Shown piece after piece: positions 1 through 6,267 of a stretch of DNA of 64,000 nucleotides. The translations under genes were made by a program, and so were the position numbers. The notes under the pieces are model-generated. The model was not told the DNA's origin, did no database searches, and was given only the letters and a program-made list of their open reading frames with translations. Source of the DNA: Acetobacter senegalensis (lineage in GTDB: Bacteria > Pseudomonadota > Alphaproteobacteria > Acetobacterales > Acetobacteraceae); NCBI RefSeq assembly GCF_001580995.1, contig NZ_LHZU01000148.1:1-64000 (forward strand). The letters are read 5' to 3'. Position 1 is the stretch's first letter. Each line of letters starts with the position of its first letter.

Positions 1-492
1 CCACCACCGCCGCCGCCGCCGCCGACCATGGCGGTTCCGCCGCCGCCGTATATTCCGCCGCCGAAGATTCAGCTGCCGCCGCCGCCGAACCCGCCGATCA
101 AGCATGTTTCGCGTACGCCGCCCAAGCATCCTTCGCCGCCGCAGACCACTACGTCGCCGGCTCCGCCTGTAACCGAACCTGCATCTAAGGCGGCACCGTC
201 TGATTCACCGGATACGACGGCAGGTACGTCGCCGTTGAACAATGCCCGGCCGGTTTATCCGCCGGATATGGAAGAAGAGAACATTGAAGGCCGTGTGACC
301 GTTGCGTGTGATGTGGAAACCACGGGTATGACAAGCAACTGTTCCGTTCAGTCCGTGCAGGGGGGCCAGTCTTTTGCTCAGGCCGCTCTCGATTACGTGC
401 ACAAAGCACGTTATCGCCCGGCAACAAAGAACGGCCAGCCCGTCAAGGAGCTTCACAAGGTGTATGTGATCAGGTTCAGACTGGATGACTGA
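1..492 (+). CDS. tonB: TonB energy-transducing protein, C-terminal part (5' end outside window)
   Basis: The reading frame is open from the first base, so the start lies upstream of the window. The visible protein begins with eight consecutive prolines and a long Pro-rich stretch (about 70 residues), the periplasm-spanning arm typical of TonB. It ends in a TonB C-terminal domain: an ARPVYPP entry, an EGRVTVACDVETTG strand, then ALDYVHKARYRPATKNGQPV and a final YVIRFRL strand. TonB couples the inner-membrane proton gradient, through ExbB/ExbD, to outer-membrane receptors. exbB follows after 90 bp on the same strand, which supports the call. The N-terminal membrane anchor cannot be seen. The long proline run would be expected to need EF-P for efficient translation (inference). 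Confidence 0.9.
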   Translation, partial: PPPPPPPPTMAVPPPPYIPPPKIQLPPPPNPPIKHVSRTPPKHPSPPQTTTSPAPPVTEPASKAAPSDSPDTTAGTSPLNNARPVYPPDMEEENIEGRVTVACDVETTGMTSNCSVQSVQGGQSFAQAALDYVHKARYRPATKNGQPVKELHKVYVIRFRLDD

Positions 493-525
493 TCCCGGCA
501 TTTAGCCGAATTACTGGAGATAACT

Positions 526-556
526 GCCTGGCGCCGGAAGGGTGCCGACGCCAGGC
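526..556 (+). other. Intercistronic hairpin between tonB and exbB
   Basis: GCCTGGCG at 526-533 and CGCCAGGC at 549-556 are perfect 8-base complements, with further partial pairing in the 15-base loop. No T-run follows, and exbB starts only 26 bp downstream. A processing or partial-attenuation element that sets the TonB:ExbB ratio is more likely than a full terminator. The function is inferred. Confidence 0.5.
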
Positions 557-582
557 CGCATAAGATAAGGATTTTAAGGTAC

Positions 583-1635
583 ATGATCAGACTGTCTCGT
601 CTTCCAGTGTCGGGTCTCGCAGTTCCGGCTCTTGCGATCATGCTGGGCACGGCGACACCGGTTCTGGCGCTGGCTCAGGATGCTTCTGCTCCTTCCGCAA
701 CAGATTCCACGACAACCCCTGCTGCACCTGCTCCGGAAGCGGCTTCTCCTGCCGCCCCGACCGACAGTGCAGCTCCTGCTGCTCCTACGCCTGATGCCTC
801 TGCGCCTGCAGAAGGTCCTGCTGCGCCGTCAGCTGAGGCACCGGCTCCGGCCCCTGCAACAGATACGCCTGCTGCACCGCCGGCGGCTGACACCAAAGAA
901 GAAGCCAACCCCTACGGTCTGGGTGCTCTTTGGTCCAACGGTGACATCATTGCCCGTGGTGTTCTGCTGATCATGCTGTTCATGTCCCTGGGCACCTGGT
1001 TTATCATGATCACCAAGTTTATCGAACAGGCTCGTCTGTTTGGCGCTGCCAAGGAAGCTACCAAAAACTTCTGGACCAAAAGCTCCATTCAGGAAGGTGC
1101 TGCCGCTCTGAGTGCAACGTCTCCGTTCCGCTACATTGCTGACACCGGCATTGTTGCTGCTGAACACCATGAAGGGACGATGCAGGAATCCATCGATCTG
1201 AACAGCTGGACCTCCATGTCCATCCAGCGTTCCGTGAACAACATCCAGAACAGCCTGCAGAAAGGCCTTGCCTTCCTGGGGACGGTTGGTTCCACCTCTC
1301 CGTTCATTGGTCTGTTTGGTACGGTTTGGGGTATCTATCACGCTCTGACAGCCATCGGCATTGCCGGTCAGGCTTCCATCGACAAGGTTGCTGGTCCGGT
1401 TGGTGAATCCCTGATCATGACGGCTATCGGTCTGGCTACCGCTGTTCCGGCCGTGCTGGGTTACAACCTTCTGGTGCGTCGTAACAAAGGGGCCATGGAC
1501 AGCGTGCGTGACTTCGCGGCTGATCTTCAGTCCATCCTCATCGGCGGTGTGCGTCATGGCTCCGCAGTAGAACCGATTGCTGTGCGTCCTGATAACTCCC
1601 CCACGACTTCCACCGTCTCTAACCGGGTAGGCTAA
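583..1635 (+). CDS. exbB: ExbB/TolQ/MotA-family proton channel subunit
   Basis: This is a 350-residue inner-membrane protein of the MotA/TolQ/ExbB proton-channel family. Residues 1-32 look like a cleavable signal peptide ending ALA. Residues 33-103 are a low-complexity Ala/Pro/Asp/Thr stretch. Three membrane segments follow at about 122-145, 228-260 and 268-298. The second contains the family signature GTVGSTSPFIGLFGTVWGI and the third AGPVGESLIMTAIGLATAVPA. ExbB forms the pentameric channel that drives TonB. Gene order tonB-exbB-exbD supports ExbB over TolQ. Signal-peptide-plus-extension ExbB proteins are longer than the roughly 240-residue E. coli form. The start at 583 follows an AAGGATTTTAAGG ribosome-binding region. 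Confidence 0.9.
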   Translation: MIRLSRLPVSGLAVPALAIMLGTATPVLALAQDASAPSATDSTTTPAAPAPEAASPAAPTDSAAPAAPTPDASAPAEGPAAPSAEAPAPAPATDTPAAPPAADTKEEANPYGLGALWSNGDIIARGVLLIMLFMSLGTWFIMITKFIEQARLFGAAKEATKNFWTKSSIQEGAAALSATSPFRYIADTGIVAAEHHEGTMQESIDLNSWTSMSIQRSVNNIQNSLQKGLAFLGTVGSTSPFIGLFGTVWGIYHALTAIGIAGQASIDKVAGPVGESLIMTAIGLATAVPAVLGYNLLVRRNKGAMDSVRDFAADLQSILIGGVRHGSAVEPIAVRPDNSPTTSTVSNRVG

Positions 1636-1637
1636 TC

Positions 1638-2063
1638 ATGGGTATGTCTGTCGGAGACAGCGGGGGCGAAGACGACGTCGTATCTGCGATCAACACGACG
1701 CCCCTCGTTGATGTCATGCTGGTGTTGCTGATCATCTTTCTGATCACAATTCCGGTTGCAACCCACACGGTAAAAGTCAATTTGCCGAAGGATCTTAACC
1801 AGCCGACACAGACCAAAAACGGGAATGTCGTGCTTGCAGTGACGGATAACGGACAGGCATACTGGGACGAAACGCCACTTAAAGGACGGGCCGATCTTAT
1901 GGCCCGTCTGGAAAAGATTGCCGTCATGCAGCCCCAGCCGCAGATCCAGATCCGTGGGGATATGAAGTCCCGTTACGAATCTGTGGGCAAGCTGATAGCT
2001 GCCTGTCAGGAAGCCGGTATTGCGCATATCGACTTTATTACCGAGAAGCCGAAAGACGGCTGA
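1638..2063 (+). CDS. exbD: ExbD-family TonB accessory protein, first copy
   Basis: This 141-residue protein has a short cytoplasmic N-terminus, one membrane helix at about 20-42, and a periplasmic ExbD/TolR domain. The INTTPLVDVMLVLLIIF motif carries the conserved membrane aspartate (Asp25) that takes part in proton flow. It starts 2 bp after the exbB stop, so it is probably translationally coupled. The periplasmic part (KVNLPKD onward, with QIRGDMKSRYESVGKLIAACQEAGI) matches the family. A second exbD follows, an arrangement known from Xanthomonas (tonB-exbB-exbD1-exbD2). Confidence 0.9.
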   Translation: MGMSVGDSGGEDDVVSAINTTPLVDVMLVLLIIFLITIPVATHTVKVNLPKDLNQPTQTKNGNVVLAVTDNGQAYWDETPLKGRADLMARLEKIAVMQPQPQIQIRGDMKSRYESVGKLIAACQEAGIAHIDFITEKPKDG

Positions 2064-2078
2064 TCACACCAGAAAATT

Positions 2079-2106
2079 CCGTTACCTCTTTATTGGGAGG
2101 TAACGG
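2079..2106 (+). other. Perfect 10-bp hairpin between the two exbD genes
   Basis: CCGTTACCTC at 2079-2088 pairs perfectly with GAGGTAACGG at 2097-2106 around an 8-base loop. No T-run follows directly (AGCATCTGCCC), and the second exbD begins 80 bp later on the same strand. It could stabilise the 3' end of the tonB-exbB-exbD message or attenuate read-through. The function is inferred. Confidence 0.55.
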
Positions 2107-2185
2107 AGCATCTGCCCTTTTATTCTGCGTCCGTCTGGGTTCGGACCGTGTCGCGGAACCAGAGTTTGTAAGAGAGTGACAGCCC

Positions 2186-2626
2186 ATGGGCATGAATGTC
2201 GGATCGGAAAGCACGACGGAAGACGAAGGCATTGTCGATATCAACACCACGCCGTTGATCGACGTGATGCTGGTTCTGCTGATCATGCTTATCATTACAA
2301 TCCCGTTGCAGACCCAGGCCGTTTCCATCGATCTGCCGCAAGGTAACCCGCCGCCTTCAACGCAGGAAACGCCGGTGGTGACGCTTGCCGTTGATTTCGA
2401 CAACACGATTACATGGAATGGCCAGCCCCTTTCCGGGGAAGATGATCTTCAGGCCCATCTGCGTGAAGCCGCAAGTGGTCCAGCTGATCAGCAGCCAGAA
2501 GTCCATCTGCAGCCAAACCGTCTGGCGGATTACAAAACGGTGGTGCATGTTATGGCTGATGCCCAGCGGCTTGGCGTAACCAAGCTTGGTATTGTCGGGC
2601 AAGAGCAGTTTGCAGAAGGACAGTAA
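2186..2626 (+). CDS. exbD: ExbD-family TonB accessory protein, second copy
   Basis: This is a 146-residue paralogue of the preceding exbD, with the same MGMxVG start and the motif INTTPLIDVMLVLLIML holding the conserved membrane aspartate at residue 26. The periplasmic domain diverges strongly from the first copy (VSIDLPQGNPPPSTQETPVV, then PEVHLQPNRLADYKTVVHVMADAQRLGV). The two copies may form heteromers or serve different receptors. It is separated from exbD copy 1 by 122 bp that hold a strong hairpin. The TPR-like gene follows 4 bp after the stop, so those two are likely co-translated. Confidence 0.88.
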   Translation: MGMNVGSESTTEDEGIVDINTTPLIDVMLVLLIMLIITIPLQTQAVSIDLPQGNPPPSTQETPVVTLAVDFDNTITWNGQPLSGEDDLQAHLREAASGPADQQPEVHLQPNRLADYKTVVHVMADAQRLGVTKLGIVGQEQFAEGQ

Positions 2627-2630
2627 TTTA

Positions 2631-3866
2631 ATGTCTTCCCATCTTTTACGCATCTCGCTGTTTGCCAGCGTGGCATTCGCGTTTGCCCAGCCCTTGGCTC
2701 ATGCAGCCGACACACTGGGACCGGATGTAGGCAAGGCACTCATGCAGGCGCAAAGCGCGCTTGCGGCCCACAACTACCCCAAGGCCATGGCGGCGGTAGA
2801 TGCGGCGGATGCTGTAAAAAGCAAGAGTGACTATGACTCCTACACCATTAACCAGATGCGGGCCGCAGTGGCCACGCAGGCTGGGAATGTGGATGCCGCA
2901 ACGGCAGCGTATGACAAGCTGATTGCCTCCCCCCGTACGCCCAAGGACACCAAGCATCAGATGCTGATGTCTGAGGCCACCATGGCGTATAATGCCAAGG
3001 ATTACCCGCGTGCGGTAAAGGCCATTGAACGCTACCAGAAGGAAGCTGGCCCCAACGCTACCATGGGCACGCTTCTGGCACAGTCCTATTACCTTCAGAA
3101 AGATTACCCGAACACGGTACGGGTGCTGAAGGAACAGATTGACGCGGAAGTCAAAGCCAAGAAGGCCCCGGCCGAATCCCAGTTGCAGATGCTGGCTGCC
3201 AGTGCCTCTGCCATGAAGGATTCCACCACCAGCACGCATGCTTATGTCCTGCTGGCCACGTATTACCCCAAAAAGGAATACTGGGATCTTCTGCTGCACG
3301 AACTGATCGTGAATGCAAAAATTCCGCCCACTCTTCAGCTTGATGTGTATCGCATCCGTCTGGCCGCAGGGAATGTTACCCAGTCCCGTGATTTCATGGA
3401 AATGACGGAAATTGCCATGCAGAATGGCATGCCGCAGTTGGCGCTGGACCTGATGAATGACGGTTACAAAGCCAATGTGCTGGGGCAGGGTGCAGAAGCA
3501 CCGCGTCAGGCTCGCCTGAAAGCTCTGGTTGAAAAGACGGTAGCGGACAAGAAAGCCTCTATCGCTGCGGATGAAGCCGCGGCCCTCAAGGCCAAGACCG
3601 GTGATGATCTGCTGAACGTTGGATACAACTACGTCACCTTCGGGCAGGCCGATAAAGGCTTGGATCTGATGCAGCAGGCTATTACCAAAGGTGTTTCAGA
3701 TGTGAATATTGCACGTCTGCACCTTGGTCTGGCTCAGATGCAGGCTGGCAAGAAAGATGCTGCTATTGCCACGTTGAAAACCGTGGAGGGTGAAACCGGT
3801 GCCCATGATATTGCGCAGCTTTGGGTGCTGAAACTTTCTCCGGCTCCGGTTGCCGCTAAAAAGTAA
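2631..3866 (+). CDS. Secreted TPR-like repeat protein linked to the TonB genes
   Basis: This 411-residue protein starts at an ATG 4 bp after exbD copy 2. The N-terminus has a clear signal peptide (about residues 1-25, hydrophobic core FASVAFAFAQPLAHA, cleavage after AHA). The rest is helical and Ala/Lys-rich, with TPR-like helical pairs: ALAAHNYPKAMAAVDAAD, AYNAKDYPRAVKAIERYQK, YYLQKDYPNTVRVLKEQI and, near the C-terminus, YVTFGQADKGLDLMQQAI and LGLAQMQAGKKDAAIATLK. It should be periplasmic and is probably a scaffold for protein contacts. The position suggests a role with the TonB-ExbB-ExbD complex, but no enzymatic motif is seen and the function is unknown. Confidence 0.75.
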   Translation: MSSHLLRISLFASVAFAFAQPLAHAADTLGPDVGKALMQAQSALAAHNYPKAMAAVDAADAVKSKSDYDSYTINQMRAAVATQAGNVDAATAAYDKLIASPRTPKDTKHQMLMSEATMAYNAKDYPRAVKAIERYQKEAGPNATMGTLLAQSYYLQKDYPNTVRVLKEQIDAEVKAKKAPAESQLQMLAASASAMKDSTTSTHAYVLLATYYPKKEYWDLLLHELIVNAKIPPTLQLDVYRIRLAAGNVTQSRDFMEMTEIAMQNGMPQLALDLMNDGYKANVLGQGAEAPRQARLKALVEKTVADKKASIAADEAAALKAKTGDDLLNVGYNYVTFGQADKGLDLMQQAITKGVSDVNIARLHLGLAQMQAGKKDAAIATLKTVEGETGAHDIAQLWVLKLSPAPVAAKK

Positions 3867-3890
3867 AAGCGCAGGTGCATAAGTTGCAGG

Positions 3891-3918
3891 AAAAGGTCGT
3901 CTCAGACGGCCTTTTTTT
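3891..3918 (+). terminator. Rho-independent terminator of the TonB operon
   Basis: A stem of AAAGGTCGTC with GACGGCCTTT (one G-U pair) and a TCA loop is followed by a run of seven T. It lies 25 bp after the TPR gene, so it ends the tonB-exbB-exbD-exbD-TPR transcript. Confidence 0.85.
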
Positions 3919-3949
3919 GTGTCTGCATTTTCTCGGGGTTTAGAAAAAT

Positions 3950-4474
3950 ATGGAGGTTACTGTTTTTACGGTTAGGCTGGCTCGGCAGGATGATGCGCCG
4001 AAATTACCCGCTATTGAACGGTCCGCAGCGCAGGTTTTTCGGCGTATCCCGGCCCTCGCTTTTCTGGCGGAAGATGAGCCGAGCCTGTCAGAGGCTGATC
4101 ACCAAGCCCATATTGAACAAGAGCTTTGTTGGGTTGCGGTAGATAGCGCAGATACACCCTGTGGCTTTTTAAGCGCAGAACTGAATGAGCGGGACCTTCA
4201 TATTGTTGAGGTGTCGGTAGAAGCGCGGGCACAGGGGGCCGGGCTTGGGCGCGCTTTGCTTCGGGAAGCGTGTGATTACGCACGGGCGCATGGCATGGCT
4301 CGCGTTACGCTCACCACATTTCGCTCCGTTCCGTGGAACGCACCATTTTATGAGAGGCTTGGGTTCAGAGAAGTGCTGCCCGAGCACGAAAGCCATCTGG
4401 CCGGAAAAATGCGGCAGGAAGAAGCCTCTGGCCTCCCTCCCGGTTCACGGTGCGCAATGGTCATGGTGCTGTAA
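3950..4474 (+). CDS. GNAT-family N-acetyltransferase
   Basis: This 174-residue cytoplasmic protein has the GCN5-related acetyltransferase fold. The N-terminal strand VRLARQDDAPKLPAIE, the central IVEVSVEARAQGAGLGRALL and the C-terminal NAPFYERLGF are visible. ARAQGAGLGR is the acetyl-CoA pyrophosphate-binding loop (Q/RxxGxG/A). The NAPFYERLGF block is typical of small-molecule or amino-acid acetylating members. The substrate cannot be told. It sits alone between the TonB-operon terminator and a repeat-rich stretch that faces the RND operon. Confidence 0.85.
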   Translation: MEVTVFTVRLARQDDAPKLPAIERSAAQVFRRIPALAFLAEDEPSLSEADHQAHIEQELCWVAVDSADTPCGFLSAELNERDLHIVEVSVEARAQGAGLGRALLREACDYARAHGMARVTLTTFRSVPWNAPFYERLGFREVLPEHESHLAGKMRQEEASGLPPGSRCAMVMVL

Positions 4475-4553
4475 AAATAGCCGAAAAAGGTTTCGCCGCC
4501 CGTTGTTTCGGCTGTTTCCGGGTTGTTTTGGCAGACAGGCACGAGCACTTTAT

Positions 4554-4597
4554 CCACGGCTCCACGGCTCCACGGCTCCACGGCTCCACGGCTCCAC
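4554..4597. repeat. Short tandem repeat of CCACGGCT (five copies plus a partial)
   Basis: Five exact head-to-tail copies of the 8-mer CCACGGCT fill 4554-4593, followed by a partial copy CCAC. The array lies in the non-coding 3' region between the convergent GNAT gene and the RND operon. Perfect copies suggest recent slippage expansion. Confidence 0.9.
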
Positions 4598-4650
4598 AGG
4601 ACCTGCAGAACTGACATTTTAACAGGGCTTCACGATGCCGCCTGATTTTC

Positions 4651-4695
4651 CGTTCCTCCCATGATCCTTGAACGGGATCACTGATGAGAGGAACG
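4651..4695. repeat. Nested inverted repeat between convergent genes
   Basis: CGTTCCTC at 4651-4658 is complementary to GAGGAACG at 4688-4695. Inside it GATCC at 4663-4667 pairs with GGATC at 4675-4679. The structure lies downstream of the RND operon on the minus strand and downstream of the GNAT gene on the plus strand. It has no T-run, so it may protect or stall 3' ends. Confidence 0.5.
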
Positions 4696-4718
4696 GGTTA
4701 CTTCCTCTGTGTAGATAC

Positions 4719-6263
4719 TCAGCCTGTCTGAGAGACAGGCTGGCGCGCAACAGGGACAGGGGATTTTGGAGGAAGGGTGTGTTCCTTCCATCCTCCACCT
4801 AACGCCCGGTAGATGGTAATCAGATTCTGGTAGTTGGAGACGGCAACCATGATCTGGACCTGCTGGGCCTGCAGGTAGGAACGCTGAGAGTCCAGTGTGG
4901 TGAGGTAGGAGTCCGTTCCCGCATCATAGCGCATCTTGGCCAGCCGGAAGGCATCAGCAGAGGATGTGACCAGATCATCCACCTGTTTTTTCTCATCCAG
5001 ATAGGCTTCTCGGGCAGCGAGAGCATCTGCCACTTCCCTGAAGGCAGACTGCACGGTTTTCTCATAGGAGGCGATTTTCCCATCCCGCCGCGCCTTGGAC
5101 GCTTTCAGGTTTCCGCTGTTCATGCCCCATGTCCAGAGCGGGATCTGAAGTTGCGGATTAAGGCCCCATGTTGTGGCGGCAGATGTGAAAAGCTGATGGA
5201 ACTGAAGGCTGGAAATACCATCATTGGCGGTAAGCGTCAGGCGCGGGAAGAAGGCAGCCCGTGCCGCGCCAATATCCGCCTGCGCCGCCAGCAGATCGTG
5301 CTCTGCTCCCACAATGTCCGGCCGACGAGTCAGCAGATCAGACGGCACACCTGCGGGCAGATCGGCCAGAATGGTTTGCTGCCCCAAAGGTTGTGGAGGT
5401 GGCAGGTTGGCGGGAATAGGGGCGCCAATCAGTAGCGTGATCAGGTTTTCATCCTGCGCCACCTTGCGGCGGGAATCAGCGCGCAGCGCAGCGCTCTGCT
5501 GCACCTGTGTTTCCGCTTGCCGCACGGTCAGCAGGTTGGCTTCACCATGGTTGTATTTTTCGCGCGTCAGGTTGAGCGTTTCCTGCTGCGTGGTCAGCGT
5601 ATTGTCCGCCACGGCCAGCGTTTCCTTGTCTCCCAGCCAGGTGACATAGGCTGTTGCCACCTGCGAGACGATACTGATCAACATGCCCCGCAGGTTGGCC
5701 TGTTCGGACAATGCTTTTTCAGCAGATTCCCGCGTCAGGCTGCGGATACGGCCGAACAGGTCAATCTCGTAGGAAGAAAACCCGATTCCACCCTGATAAT
5801 AACGGAACGGATCACGCGCCAGACTCATGCCGGATTTTTCAGAACTTTCTGACCCCAGCCCCGGCGCAAAGCTCAGCCCTGCGGCATCGGATGGAGCCTG
5901 ATACATCGGCCCGCCGGATGCGCTGATGGTAGGGAACAGGCCAGCGTGCTGAACGTCGTACTGGCCCTGTGCTTCGGCAATATTGGCGGCAGCTACACGC
6001 AGATCGCGGTTTTCACGAATGGCGATTGCAATGAGCGCCTTCAGGCGTGGGTCGGTGAAGAAATCATTCCAACCGATATCATACGCCGCCTGTTGCAGCT
6101 TGGGGTTGCCCGTATTCTGGTAAGCAGGCCAGGTGGTGGCCAGCGGGGGGGCTGGCCGTTTGTATTTGGGGATCATGGTGCACCCCGAAAGCACGCCTGT
6201 CGCCAAAGCGAGGGACAGGGCGCGGAAGCGGAGCGGACGCGGAGAGGAAGAAAATGCGGACAT
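4719..6263 (-). CDS. RND efflux outer-membrane channel lipoprotein (OprM/NodT family)
   Basis: This 514-residue protein is the outer-membrane factor of a tripartite RND pump. The start at 6263 is chosen because it gives a lipoprotein signal ending LSGC with the lipidated Cys at residue 28, and because the pump gene ends only 4 bp upstream. Two outer-membrane efflux-protein repeats are visible, including YEIDLFGRIRSLTRESAEKALSE, LTREKYNHGEANLLTVRQAETQV and LTRRPDIVGAEHDLLAAQADIGAARAAFFPRLTL, typical of NodT-type factors. It would form the trimeric TolC-like tunnel. It is the last gene of the three-gene operon, and a perfect hairpin overlaps its stop codon. Confidence 0.92.
   Translation of the reverse strand: MSAFSSSPRPLRFRALSLALATGVLSGCTMIPKYKRPAPPLATTWPAYQNTGNPKLQQAAYDIGWNDFFTDPRLKALIAIAIRENRDLRVAAANIAEAQGQYDVQHAGLFPTISASGGPMYQAPSDAAGLSFAPGLGSESSEKSGMSLARDPFRYYQGGIGFSSYEIDLFGRIRSLTRESAEKALSEQANLRGMLISIVSQVATAYVTWLGDKETLAVADNTLTTQQETLNLTREKYNHGEANLLTVRQAETQVQQSAALRADSRRKVAQDENLITLLIGAPIPANLPPPQPLGQQTILADLPAGVPSDLLTRRPDIVGAEHDLLAAQADIGAARAAFFPRLTLTANDGISSLQFHQLFTSAATTWGLNPQLQIPLWTWGMNSGNLKASKARRDGKIASYEKTVQSAFREVADALAAREAYLDEKKQVDDLVTSSADAFRLAKMRYDAGTDSYLTTLDSQRSYLQAQQVQIMVAVSNYQNLITIYRALGGGWKEHTLPPKSPVPVARQPVSQTG
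4720..4742 (-). terminator. Perfect 10-bp hairpin over the end of the RND operon
   Basis: CAGCCTGTCT at 4720-4729 and AGACAGGCTG at 4733-4742 pair perfectly around GAG. The stem covers the last codons and stop of the outer-membrane channel gene. No T-run follows on the minus strand, so it may be a 3'-end stabiliser or a factor-dependent terminator. Confidence 0.45.
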
Positions 6264-6267
6264 GCGT

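Noticed and set aside
4554-4597. CCACGGCT copies as a CRISPR array
   Set aside because: The copies are 8 bp and contiguous, with no spacers, and no cas genes are present.
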